Assembly (NCBI GenBank): GCA_002455375.1
Contig: DKKR01000094.1
Location: 12,713 to 48,861, forward strand
From: Bacteroidetes bacterium UBA6661
Lineage (GTDB): Bacteria > Bacteroidota > Bacteroidia > AKYH767-A > OLB10
Length of the DNA stretch: 36,149 bases
Reading direction: 5' to 3'
Under the pieces are notes generated by a model. It was not told the DNA's origin. It searched no databases and saw only the letters and a list, made by a program, of their open reading frames with translations. The position numbers and the translations under genes are program-made. This document shows, one piece after another, positions 24,463 to 31,728 of the stretch; within the stretch, counting starts at the first letter, position 1; the number at the start of each line of letters is the position of its first letter.

Positions 24463-25437
24463 TTATAAAGATAAGAAATTATTGTATGACACCAATCGTT
24501 TATCGAAAGGATTGTGTTGTTTGACTACTTTTTCAAGATCTATCAAGGTGACTTCTTTCCCGTTCCACCCTGTCATTTTATTTGTTTGACCATTGAGAAG
24601 TGCAGCTACTGCTTCGGCACCAAATCGTGTTGCCATTAATCTGTCTTTCGCAGTTGGGCTGCCACCACGTTGAATATGTCCAAGCACTGTAACCTTTATG
24701 TCGTAGTCAAAAGATTTCTTTACAGCTTCTGCAATTTTAAATGCACCGCCACCATCATCGCCTTCGGCAACAATCACCACACTTGAAGTTTTTCTTCTAA
24801 GAACACTTTCTTTTAGTTTTTCAACCAGAGCATTGATGTCTGTTTTTTGTTCAGGCATTAAGATTTCTTCTGCACCACAGGCAATTCCTGCATAAAGTGC
24901 TAAGCAGCCTGAATCACGACCCATTACTTCCACAAAAAATAATCTGTCATGCGAAGCTGCAGTGTCTTTAATTTTATCCACTGCATCAATTATTGTATTC
25001 AATGCCGTGTCAAAACCTATGGTGTAGTCTGTTCCAAAAAGATCGTTGTCTATTGTTCCGGGAATTCCTATGAATGGAATATTATTGAATTTATTAAATG
25101 CTACTGCTCCTTTAAACGTACCATCACCACCAATAGCAATAATACCTTCTATTCCTTCTTCACAAAGATTATCATAAGCCTTTTTCATGCCTTCAGTAGT
25201 CATAAAAGCCTTGCTTCGGGCCGTTTTAAGGATGGTTCCTCCCCTTTGCAGAATATTGCTAACTGAGCGGGCATTTAATTCTACAAATTCACCATGAATC
25301 ATTCCTTCATAACCACGCATGATGCCTATCACATTTCTTTTCTGTGAAATGGCACAACGGACAACAGAGCGAATACAGGCATTCATTCCCGGTGAATCAC
25401 CTCCGGAGGTAAGTATGGCAATTTTTTGAATGTTCAT
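24463..25437 (-). CDS. pfkA: ATP-dependent 6-phosphofructokinase
   Basis: A 324-residue protein of normal PfkA size. Motifs: TSGGDSPGMNACIRSVVR (residues 10-27), IGGDGTFKGA with Gly106, and IPGTIDND (catalytic Asp130). Later come SHDRLFFVEVMGRDSG and GHIQRGGSPTAKDR. Gly at 106 and Gly127 in PGTIDND mark an ATP-using enzyme; pyrophosphate-dependent forms have Asp and Lys at the equivalent places. It catalyses fructose 6-phosphate to fructose 1,6-bisphosphate in glycolysis. The sugar-kinase gene follows after 22 bases; a TAAATTTG -7 element precedes it. Confidence 0.96.
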   Translation of the reverse strand: MNIQKIAILTSGGDSPGMNACIRSVVRCAISQKRNVIGIMRGYEGMIHGEFVELNARSVSNILQRGGTILKTARSKAFMTTEGMKKAYDNLCEEGIEGIIAIGGDGTFKGAVAFNKFNNIPFIGIPGTIDNDLFGTDYTIGFDTALNTIIDAVDKIKDTAASHDRLFFVEVMGRDSGCLALYAGIACGAEEILMPEQKTDINALVEKLKESVLRRKTSSVVIVAEGDDGGGAFKIAEAVKKSFDYDIKVTVLGHIQRGGSPTAKDRLMATRFGAEAVAALLNGQTNKMTGWNGKEVTLIDLEKVVKQHNPFDKRLVSYNNFLSL

Positions 25438-25459
25438 AAATTTTGAAAAAAGACAAGGA

Positions 25460-25467
25460 CAAATTTA
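25460..25467 (-). promoter_or_regulatory. Putative -7 element for pfkA
   Basis: Minus-strand TAAATTTG, an exact TAnnTTTG match 22 bases before the pfkA ATG. No clear -33 TTG stands at the usual distance. The position relative to the start equals that seen for the S46 peptidase gene. Confidence 0.4.
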
Positions 25468-25529
25468 ATCCATTAACTTCTCTTTTTTACTTTTACACCA
25501 TTAAAACATTATAAATTAAAAAATCACAA

Positions 25530-27329
25530 ATGACAAAATTTACACTATTAGCTGCATTCGCAGTATTGTTATCCGGTGCTTCCATAGCGCAAGACCGGGT
25601 TCCTGTTAATCTGAATCCTGCATTCGGGGCAAGATCACAATCTGTAACAAAGACAGAATACACAAATCCCGGACAGTTGATCCCAAGAAATGGCAACAGT
25701 GCCATTAATGTTGCTTTTTCTGATGATTTCAGTCAGCAAAATGACACCACTTCACTAATTGCCAGAGGTTACCTGCCTTATTATAGAGGAACAGGCCCAC
25801 AAGGCGTAACTGCTACCTGGTATCAGCCTGACGGAACTGTATTTCCTGCATATAATGGAGCCATCTCTGAATATGTTGCTGCAAACTATAATGTGGTAAC
25901 AGGAACAAATAATATTGATAGCTGGTTAGTAACCCCTGCTCTAAATGTTTCTGCAGGTGATATGATTTCATTTTATGCAAGGTCGGCTACAGGTTCAACA
26001 TGGGCAGATTCAATTCGTGTAATGTACTCAGCTGCCGGTGATTCAACACCGGAAGGTTTAAATTGGGTTGAATTGGGTAGATTTAAGGCAAGTGTAGCAG
26101 GTACATGGGACTATATAAACTATCCGGTAACTGCTGCAGGTACAACAGCTCGCTTCGCAATCCGTTATGCTGTTGTAAATGGAGGTCCAAGCGGTAGTAA
26201 CAGCAACTTTATTGGAGTAGATCAACTTGATATTTATACCCCTCAAGCCATTGATGCCAGCGTTTTTGCAATAAGTAATATGAATTCAGGCTGTGGTTTA
26301 AGTGCAACAACACCAGTTGATGTTTCTATCTTCAACTGGGGTGGAAGTGCAATTTCCGGATTCCCTGTATCATTCGTTGTTGATAATGGTACACCTGTTA
26401 CGGAAACTTTTACCGGAACAATACCAGCAGGAGGTTCATCATCATTCTTGTTCACCGGTACAGCTGATTTTTCTGCTGTTGGACCACATACAATAAAAGC
26501 TTACAGCAGTCTTCCTTCTGATGGTAATGCATCAAACGATACAACAATAGCTACTGTAACAAACATCCCTCCTGTAGTACTAGGTTCTACTCCAGTAACA
26601 GAAGGTTTTGAAATGGCATCGGGTACTACACCGCCTCCGGGATGGACTATTGAAGATACCGATGGTGATGGTAACATTTGGGATTTTGCTACTACTTATA
26701 CCCACAATGGTCTGGTATGCGCACGTCTTGGTGTTGGAAATCCATTAGCTGCATCTCCTGAAAATTGGCTGTTTTCTCCATGTTTGGATTTAACTGCCGG
26801 AACCGATTATAGAATTGAATATTGGTACAAGAGCTTTACAGAAACAGCTACTTCATATCAGTTAGAATTGCGTTATGGAAATGCTGCCACCGGTGCTGCA
26901 ATGACAAACAATATTGCTGTTGATCCATTGTTTACTGATTCTACGTATCACTTGGCTTCTCACACATTCACACCAACAAGTTCTGGTGTATATAACATTG
27001 GTATTAACGGTTTTGGTTCCGGTGTTGACAATTCAATAAGAATTGATGATGCTTCAATGGTAGTGGTAACTGGTATTAAAGAAAATGATTTGAGCAGCAA
27101 TGTAACTCTTATGCCAAATCCTGCTACAACAGAATTGATGGTTTCTGCTAAACTTTATGGCAACTCTACACTTACTGTTTATAATCAATTAGGTCAGGAA
27201 GTTATTAAGCAAAATTATAATGAGCCTTTCCGAATTACGTTAGATATTCAATCGTTGAATAAAGGTGTTTATACACTTAAAATAAACAATGCCGATGGTG
27301 TTGTTGTAAATAAGTTTGTAAAACAATAA
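25530..27329 (+). CDS. Secreted T9SS protein with two cleaved-adhesin/choice-of-anchor-J-like domains
   Basis: A 599-residue protein. Signal peptide KFTLLAAFAVLLSGASIAQ. Residues about 60-235 form a jelly-roll domain of the cleaved-adhesin/choice-of-anchor-J type (FSDDFSQQND, SWLVTPALNVSAGDMISFYA). Residues about 240-345 are a CARDB-like beta-sandwich (ISNMNSGCGLSATTPVDVSI). Residues about 357-510 are a second jelly roll (EGFEMASGTTPPPGW, NWLFSPCLDLTAGTDYRIEY). From about 528 there is the type A sorting domain: MPNPATTEL, YNQLGQEV, KGVYTLKI, ending VNKFVKQ. It is exported by the type IX system; a carbohydrate- or surface-binding role is inferred from the jelly rolls. A strong terminator follows 12 bases after the stop. 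Confidence 0.88.
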   Translation: MTKFTLLAAFAVLLSGASIAQDRVPVNLNPAFGARSQSVTKTEYTNPGQLIPRNGNSAINVAFSDDFSQQNDTTSLIARGYLPYYRGTGPQGVTATWYQPDGTVFPAYNGAISEYVAANYNVVTGTNNIDSWLVTPALNVSAGDMISFYARSATGSTWADSIRVMYSAAGDSTPEGLNWVELGRFKASVAGTWDYINYPVTAAGTTARFAIRYAVVNGGPSGSNSNFIGVDQLDIYTPQAIDASVFAISNMNSGCGLSATTPVDVSIFNWGGSAISGFPVSFVVDNGTPVTETFTGTIPAGGSSSFLFTGTADFSAVGPHTIKAYSSLPSDGNASNDTTIATVTNIPPVVLGSTPVTEGFEMASGTTPPPGWTIEDTDGDGNIWDFATTYTHNGLVCARLGVGNPLAASPENWLFSPCLDLTAGTDYRIEYWYKSFTETATSYQLELRYGNAATGAAMTNNIAVDPLFTDSTYHLASHTFTPTSSGVYNIGINGFGSGVDNSIRIDDASMVVVTGIKENDLSSNVTLMPNPATTELMVSAKLYGNSTLTVYNQLGQEVIKQNYNEPFRITLDIQSLNKGVYTLKINNADGVVVNKFVKQ

Positions 27330-27341
27330 TTAATCATTTGG

Positions 27342-27378
27342 TACAAAAACCACCGGCTGTCAGTCGGTGGTTTTTGTA
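27342..27378 (+). terminator. Rho-independent terminator of the T9SS gene
   Basis: A perfect 14-bp stem (TACAAAAACCACCG with CGGTGGTTTTTGTA) around a nine-base loop, with a GC-rich upper part and an A-rich/T-rich base, followed by TTTTTA. It is the clearest intrinsic terminator in the window. The T-rich side ends only about ten bases before the ATG at 27392. Confidence 0.85.
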
Positions 27379-27391
27379 TTTTTATACAAGT

Positions 27392-27751
27392 ATGAAAACA
27401 TCAGATTTCTATAGTACTGACGAAATTTCTTTTTTTGAAAAGGTATATCAGGTTGCTCGTTTAATTCCCAAAGGGAGGGTTACAAGTTATGGTGCTATAG
27501 CTAAGTATCTTGGTAGTGCTCAATCATCACGCATTGTAGGTTGGGCTATGAACAACAGCAGTCGGATAAAGCCAAAAGTTCCTGCTCACAGAGTTGTAAA
27601 TCGTAATGGCATGCTCACAGGAAAACATTTTTTTGGTGCCAATGATGCCATGCAATATTTACTCGAAAAAGAAGGGATTAAAGTATCTGACGATAAAATA
27701 ATTGATTTTAAAAAACACTTTTGGGATCCATCTGTTGAATTGATGCTATAA
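27392..27751 (+). CDS. Alkyltransferase-like (ATL) protein of the MGMT family, active Cys replaced by Ala
   Basis: About 119 residues from the ATG at 27392; the ORF is open back through the terminator to 27338, but that extension is not credible. The MGMT C-terminal domain is complete: GRVTSYGAIAKYLG (HTH), SSRIVGWAMNNS (recognition/Arg-finger region) and VPAHRVVNRNGMLTG. The alkyl-acceptor motif PCHR reads Pro64-Ala65-His66-Arg67, so it cannot accept an alkyl group. Characterised ATLs with Trp or Ala at this position bind O6-alkylguanine and hand the lesion to nucleotide excision repair. It lies alone between a terminator and the apbC promoter element. Confidence 0.87.
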   Translation: MKTSDFYSTDEISFFEKVYQVARLIPKGRVTSYGAIAKYLGSAQSSRIVGWAMNNSSRIKPKVPAHRVVNRNGMLTGKHFFGANDAMQYLLEKEGIKVSDDKIIDFKKHFWDPSVELML

Positions 27752-27769
27752 ACACTCGTTTACAACCAT

Positions 27770-27777
27770 TATCTTTG
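27770..27777 (+). promoter_or_regulatory. Putative -7 element for the Mrp/ApbC gene
   Basis: TATCTTTG fits TAnnTTTG exactly and is followed by CACC and then the ATG at 27782. The transcript would begin at or very near the start codon, the near-leaderless TAnnTTTGCACCATG layout often seen in this phylum. No ideal -33 is visible. Confidence 0.45.
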
Positions 27778-27781
27778 CACC

Positions 27782-28882
27782 ATGCAGATTACAAAAGAAA
27801 AAGTATTAGAAGCTTTAAGTTATGTACAGGAACCGGATCTTAAAAAGGATTTGGTGACACTGAACATGATAAAAGATATTGAAATTGAAGGGCAGCATGT
27901 GAGTTTTACTGTAATCCTGACAACACCTGCATGTCCTCTGAAAGCTGAAATTGAACGTGCCTGTAAAAATGCCATAGTTCATTTTGTAGATAAAGATGCT
28001 GTTGTAACAGTGAATATGACAGCCAACGTTACTACACAGCGTAGTATGGATAACGAAATGATGAAAGGTGTTAAAAATATTATTGCCGTTGCTTCCGGTA
28101 AAGGTGGTGTTGGTAAATCTACTGTTGCTGCGAATTTAGCGGTTTCATTGGCTAAGAACGGTGCAAAAGTAGCTTTGGTTGATGCTGATATATTTGGGCC
28201 CAGCGTACCCATAATGTTTGGTTCAGAGCATGAGCATCCTTTTATTGAAGAGGTTAACGGAAGACAATTAATGATACCTGTAGAAAAGCATGGTGTGAAA
28301 CTTATTTCAATAGGCTACCTTGCGGATCCATCGCAGGCAATTGTTTGGCGTGGACCTATGGCATCAAAAGCCTTGAAACAACTTTTTAGTGACGTTAACT
28401 GGGGAGATATAGATTATATGATTGTTGACCTTCCTCCGGGAACCAGCGATATTCATCTTACTTTAATCTCAGCAGTTCCTCTTACAGGTGCTGTAGTTGT
28501 TACAACACCACAAGATGTAGCATTGGCAGATGCCAGAAAAGCAATAGCTATGTTTCAACTCCCATCAGTAAATATTCCTGTTTTAGGACTAATAGAAAAT
28601 ATGTCATGGTTCATTCCTGAAGAATTACCTGATAACAAGTATTATCTTTTCGGAAAAGATGGTGGACAAAAGTTAGCTGCTGAAATGAATGTTAAGTTGC
28701 TTGGTCAGGTTCCATTAGTTCAATCTGTTCGCGAAGGAGGTGATATGGGAAATCCAATTGCAACAGGAAGTTCAATCGTTGCAGCAGCATTTAACGATTT
28801 ATCACAATCCGTTGCACAGCAAGTAGCAATTCGTAATGCTGTTATTGAATCGGCACAACGTGTTCCTTCAGCAGGATATTAA
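27782..28882 (+). CDS. apbC: Mrp/ApbC-type Fe-S cluster carrier P-loop ATPase
   Basis: A 366-residue protein. An N-terminal MIP18/DUF59 domain (about 1-85; SYVQEPDLKKDLVTLNMI, TTPACPLKAEIE) is followed by a ParA/MinD-type ATPase with the deviant Walker A GKGGVGKST at residues 106-114, the DADIFGPS switch and DYMIVDLPPGTSD. It is thought to carry and deliver [4Fe-4S] clusters. The CxxC usual near the C-terminus of Mrp/Nbp35 is absent: after ENMSWF the sequence reads IPEELPDNKYY. The NifU-type scaffold gene follows after eight bases, supporting a shared role in Fe-S maturation. Confidence 0.92.
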   Translation: MQITKEKVLEALSYVQEPDLKKDLVTLNMIKDIEIEGQHVSFTVILTTPACPLKAEIERACKNAIVHFVDKDAVVTVNMTANVTTQRSMDNEMMKGVKNIIAVASGKGGVGKSTVAANLAVSLAKNGAKVALVDADIFGPSVPIMFGSEHEHPFIEEVNGRQLMIPVEKHGVKLISIGYLADPSQAIVWRGPMASKALKQLFSDVNWGDIDYMIVDLPPGTSDIHLTLISAVPLTGAVVVTTPQDVALADARKAIAMFQLPSVNIPVLGLIENMSWFIPEELPDNKYYLFGKDGGQKLAAEMNVKLLGQVPLVQSVREGGDMGNPIATGSSIVAAAFNDLSQSVAQQVAIRNAVIESAQRVPSAGY

Positions 28883-28890
28883 AAAGTGTA

Positions 28891-29154
28891 ATGATGAGTG
28901 AGTCTGTAAAAAATAATTTAAAGCTAAGGGTAGAACAGGCATTGGATACCATCAGACCCTATCTGAAGTCTGATAATGGTGATGTTACCGTTCTTGATAT
29001 TACACCACAGAATGTAGTAAAGTTAAGATTTGAAGGAGCATGCAGTTCATGTACAATGAGTGCAATGACATTTAAGGCAGGAGTTGAAGAAACTATTTTG
29101 CGTATGGTGCCTGAAATTACTGCTGTAGAAGCATTGAATGTGGAGAATGTTTAA
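28891..29154 (+). CDS. NifU C-terminal domain Fe-S scaffold protein
   Basis: An 87-residue protein consisting of a single NifU-C (Nfu) domain: RVEQALDTIRPYLKSDNGDV, LRFEGACSSCTMSAMTFK with the cluster-binding Cys-x-x-Cys, and the terminal helix VEETILRMVPE. Two ATGs stand in tandem (28891 and 28894); the first is used here. Nfu proteins assemble or relay a [4Fe-4S] cluster across a dimer through this CxxC. Coupling to the Mrp/ApbC gene is very tight, and because that partner lacks its own CxxC this small protein may supply the thiol site (inference). Confidence 0.93.
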   Translation: MMSESVKNNLKLRVEQALDTIRPYLKSDNGDVTVLDITPQNVVKLRFEGACSSCTMSAMTFKAGVEETILRMVPEITAVEALNVENV

Positions 29155-29223
29155 ATAATGATTTTTTATTTCTAAAATAAAGTAGTCTTGTTGATGTTAT
29201 CTTCTAATGAAAGATTCCTTCCG

Positions 29224-29940
29224 ATGAAAATAATAGCTGTTATTTTTTACTTATTGTTTTTTACCGGCATTATTCATGCACAAACCTTTGTTGTTTTTAA
29301 AGGAGATACCATAAACCGTAAAGATACTAAAGGGCTTAAACAGGGTGTATGGAAGAAGTTTTACAGAACCGACAGCCTGTTTTCAGTAACAACGTTTAAA
29401 GACAATAAACAAACAGGTACTACAAAATTCTTTTACGAATCAGGTAAGATAAAATCAACCCTCATCTGGAAAAAGCCCGGACAATTTGCTTTTGCAGAAA
29501 GCTTTTTTGAGGAAGGGAAGAAAATGTCTGATGGTTATTATCTGAATGAGCAGAAAGACAGCACGTGGCACTATTATAATGAAGAAGGAAAAATCACATC
29601 ACAGGAGTCTTATCGCAAAGGCATAAAACAGGGGAAATGGCTTACCTTTTATCCCGAAGGTGGAAAGGTGGAGGAGAAAAATTATGTAAATGGAAAGTTG
29701 GAAGGACCCTACTTAAAGTTTTTTAAAGACGGAAAACTAATGTTAAAAGCAACCTATAAGAACGATAAACTTACTGGTGGCTATACCATCTACAATGCTG
29801 ATGGCGGATTTTATACCACAGGGCAATATAGTGCCGGTGACAGGGCTGGCAAGTGGACTGTTTTTAATGAGAAAGGCAAGCCTTGGATTGAGAGCCAATA
29901 TAAAAATGGATTTGAAGTTAAGACCGATACGCTTCAGTAA
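29224..29940 (+). CDS. Secreted MORN-like (YwqK-type) repeat protein
   Basis: About 238 residues from the ATG at 29224, which opens a signal peptide (IIAVIFYLLFFTGIIHAQ); a TTG start at 29188 would precede it. The mature protein is a chain of roughly eight repeats of about 23 residues with the pattern G-x-W-x-x-Y/F-x-x-G-K-x-x-x-x-x-x-Y-x-x-G/D (for example KQGVWKKFYR, DSTWHYYNEEGKITSQESYR, KQGKWLTFYPEGGKVEEKNY, AGKWTVFNEKGKPWIESQY). These are YwqK/MORN-type beta-hairpin repeats. Databases often call such proteins antitoxins of a toxin-antitoxin system, but the signal peptide puts this one outside the cytoplasm. No toxin-like gene is adjacent. Confidence 0.8.
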   Translation: MKIIAVIFYLLFFTGIIHAQTFVVFKGDTINRKDTKGLKQGVWKKFYRTDSLFSVTTFKDNKQTGTTKFFYESGKIKSTLIWKKPGQFAFAESFFEEGKKMSDGYYLNEQKDSTWHYYNEEGKITSQESYRKGIKQGKWLTFYPEGGKVEEKNYVNGKLEGPYLKFFKDGKLMLKATYKNDKLTGGYTIYNADGGFYTTGQYSAGDRAGKWTVFNEKGKPWIESQYKNGFEVKTDTLQ

Positions 29941-29949
29941 TAATTAAAG

Positions 29950-29957
29950 TAAATTTG
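29950..29957 (+). promoter_or_regulatory. Putative -7 element for mnmA
   Basis: TAAATTTG fits TAnnTTTG exactly; CAAG separates it from the GTG start of mnmA, so the transcript would have almost no leader. It overlaps the short gap after the MORN-like gene. No good -33 is seen. Confidence 0.4.
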
Positions 29958-29961
29958 CAAG

Positions 29962-31068
29962 GTGAGTAAGAAAGGTAGAATTCTGGTTGCCATGAGTGGT
30001 GGCATTGATAGTTCTGTAACATCTATGATGCTGCATGACGAGGGTTATGAAGTTATTGGTATCACAATGAAAACATGGGATTATGCATCATCAGGGACCT
30101 CCGGTAAAGAAACAGGTTGTTGCAGCCTCGACTCTATTAACGATGCCAGAAGTATTGCTGTAGAGAAAGGATTTCCGCATTATATACTTGATATCAGAGG
30201 TGAGTTTGGCGATTTTGTAATTGATAATTTTGTTGATGAATATCTTGCCGGACGAACACCCAATCCCTGTGTACTCTGCAATACGCACATCAAATGGGAA
30301 GCATTAATTAAGCGTGCCGATATGTTGGACTGTGAGTTTATTGCGACCGGACATTATGCATCTGTTCGTAGTGAAGGAGGTCGTTATGTTGTAAGCAGAG
30401 GAAAAGATTTAAGTAAAGATCAGAGTTATGTGTTGTGGGGTCTAAGTCAGAAAAATCTGGCAAGAACACGATTTCCATTGGGCAATTATAAAAAATCAGA
30501 AATTCGCAGCATGGCTTTCGAAATGGGATTTAAAGAATTAGCCAATAAGAGCGAGAGTTATGAAATTTGTTTTGTTCCGGATAATGACTACAGGGCGTTT
30601 TTAAAAACAAGGGTTGAAGGCATTGAAGAAAAACTTGATGGTGGGGTATTTGTGAATACAAAAAATGAAGTAATCGGAAAGCATAAAGGATATCCTTTCT
30701 ATACCATTGGTCAACGTAAAGGACTTGAAGTTGCTTTTGGCAAGCCAATGTATGTTACAGAAATAAAACCAAACACAAATACTGTTGTTTTGGGTGAGTT
30801 GGATGATTTACAGAAAACTGAAATGAAAGTGCGCGGCTTAAATCTTGTAAAGTATGAATCGCTCAGTAAACCAACAGAAGTACTAACGAAGATAAGATAT
30901 AAAGACCCCGGCACAATGAGTGTCATAACGCAAACTTCGGCAAACAGTGCTGATGTTGAATTTCATGCACCGGTTACTGCTGTTGCACCCGGACAGAGTG
31001 CAGTTTTCTACGAAGGCAACGATGTAGTAGGAGGTGGATTTATTGATAAAGAATATGACAAAGTCTAA
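29962..31068 (+). CDS. mnmA: tRNA-specific 2-thiouridylase MnmA
   Basis: A 368-residue protein of normal size. The PP-loop is SGGIDSS (residues 12-18) in the N-type ATP pyrophosphatase domain. The catalytic cysteines are Cys106 in CVLCNTHIKW and Cys203 in SYEICFVPDNDYR, equivalent to E. coli Cys102 and Cys199. The C-terminal beta-barrel includes YTIGQRKGLEVAFGKP and APGQSAVFYEG. It adds sulfur to U34 of tRNA for Lys, Glu and Gln. The start is GTG at 29962, four bases after an exact -7 element. Its end overlaps the next gene by 14 bases, which with the following genes makes a likely mixed operon. Confidence 0.95.
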   Translation: MSKKGRILVAMSGGIDSSVTSMMLHDEGYEVIGITMKTWDYASSGTSGKETGCCSLDSINDARSIAVEKGFPHYILDIRGEFGDFVIDNFVDEYLAGRTPNPCVLCNTHIKWEALIKRADMLDCEFIATGHYASVRSEGGRYVVSRGKDLSKDQSYVLWGLSQKNLARTRFPLGNYKKSEIRSMAFEMGFKELANKSESYEICFVPDNDYRAFLKTRVEGIEEKLDGGVFVNTKNEVIGKHKGYPFYTIGQRKGLEVAFGKPMYVTEIKPNTNTVVLGELDDLQKTEMKVRGLNLVKYESLSKPTEVLTKIRYKDPGTMSVITQTSANSADVEFHAPVTAVAPGQSAVFYEGNDVVGGGFIDKEYDKV

Positions 31069-31726
31069 AAATATTTTCGTACTTCTTAACCTTGTTTTAG
31101 TATTGATGCTGGGATGTACTAAAGACAAAGAAACTGTTAGTGCTATTGACTATCGTTATTACCCAATAGCAGTTGGTGATTCTATGATCTATCAGGTTAG
31201 TTTATTTAATAAAGACCTAAATAACTATGACAGTACTTATCAGTTATTAGAAAGAGTTGAGTCTGTATTCAATGATAACGAAGGCAGGCCAACTTTCCGC
31301 TTAGAGCGTTATGTCCGCAAGACTGATGCAGATGCATGGAGTATTTATAAAGTGTGGACTTCAAATAAGTCTTCTACCAGTATTGAGAAGCAAGAAGACA
31401 ACATTACCTATATAAAGCTAATCTTTCCGGTGAAACTCAATAAAACATGGAATGGTAATGCAAAGAATATTTTTGCTGATGACTTTGAAGATTATAAAAT
31501 CATTTCGCTGAATGAACCATTGCAATCTGGAAATTATTCATTTGACAGTACTTTAAATGTACGACAAATAGATTATGATTATGGCTTTGAAAAAAGAAAA
31601 CATTTTGAAATTTATGCTTCCGGTGTAGGTATGATTTACAAAGATGAGTATGATTCATTGCAAGGAAGTCCGCTTGGTAAAATATATCATTACACAGAGA
31701 CATTACTTTATCACAATAAAAAATAG
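31055..31726 (+). CDS. Unknown lipoprotein coupled to mnmA
   Basis: I do not recognise this 223-residue protein. The ATG at 31055 gives a lipoprotein signal (IFVLLNLVLVLMLGC, then TKDKE); a GTG at 31034 would add seven residues. The mature part is beta-rich: YRYYPIAVGDSMIYQVS, YQLLERVESVF, FRLERYVRKTD, then LNKTWNGNAKNIFADDFEDY, and a C-terminal region with EIYASGVGMIYKDEYD. This resembles Bacteroidota lipoproteins with a repeated beta-strand fold seen near secreted enzymes, but the similarity is weak and no function can be named. It starts inside mnmA, and its stop is two bases before the subtilase gene. Confidence 0.7.
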   Translation: MTKSKNIFVLLNLVLVLMLGCTKDKETVSAIDYRYYPIAVGDSMIYQVSLFNKDLNNYDSTYQLLERVESVFNDNEGRPTFRLERYVRKTDADAWSIYKVWTSNKSSTSIEKQEDNITYIKLIFPVKLNKTWNGNAKNIFADDFEDYKIISLNEPLQSGNYSFDSTLNVRQIDYDYGFEKRKHFEIYASGVGMIYKDEYDSLQGSPLGKIYHYTETLLYHNKK

Positions 31727-31728
31727 AC

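Noticed and set aside
24949..25266. A 105-codon open frame on the plus strand
   Set aside because: It lies wholly antisense to the well-conserved pfkA gene, with no recognisable domain and a Cys/Ser-rich composition typical of shadow frames.
27338..27391. N-terminal extension of the ATL protein
   Set aside because: It would translate through the intrinsic terminator and adds residues not found in the family.
29165..29181. Seven-pair stem TTTATTT/AAATAAA after the Nfu gene
   Set aside because: Only A-T pairs with a three-base loop; too weak to call a terminator in AT-rich sequence.
29224..29940. Toxin-antitoxin system
   Set aside because: Only the repeat type recalls the YwqK antitoxin label; the protein is secreted and no toxin gene is near.
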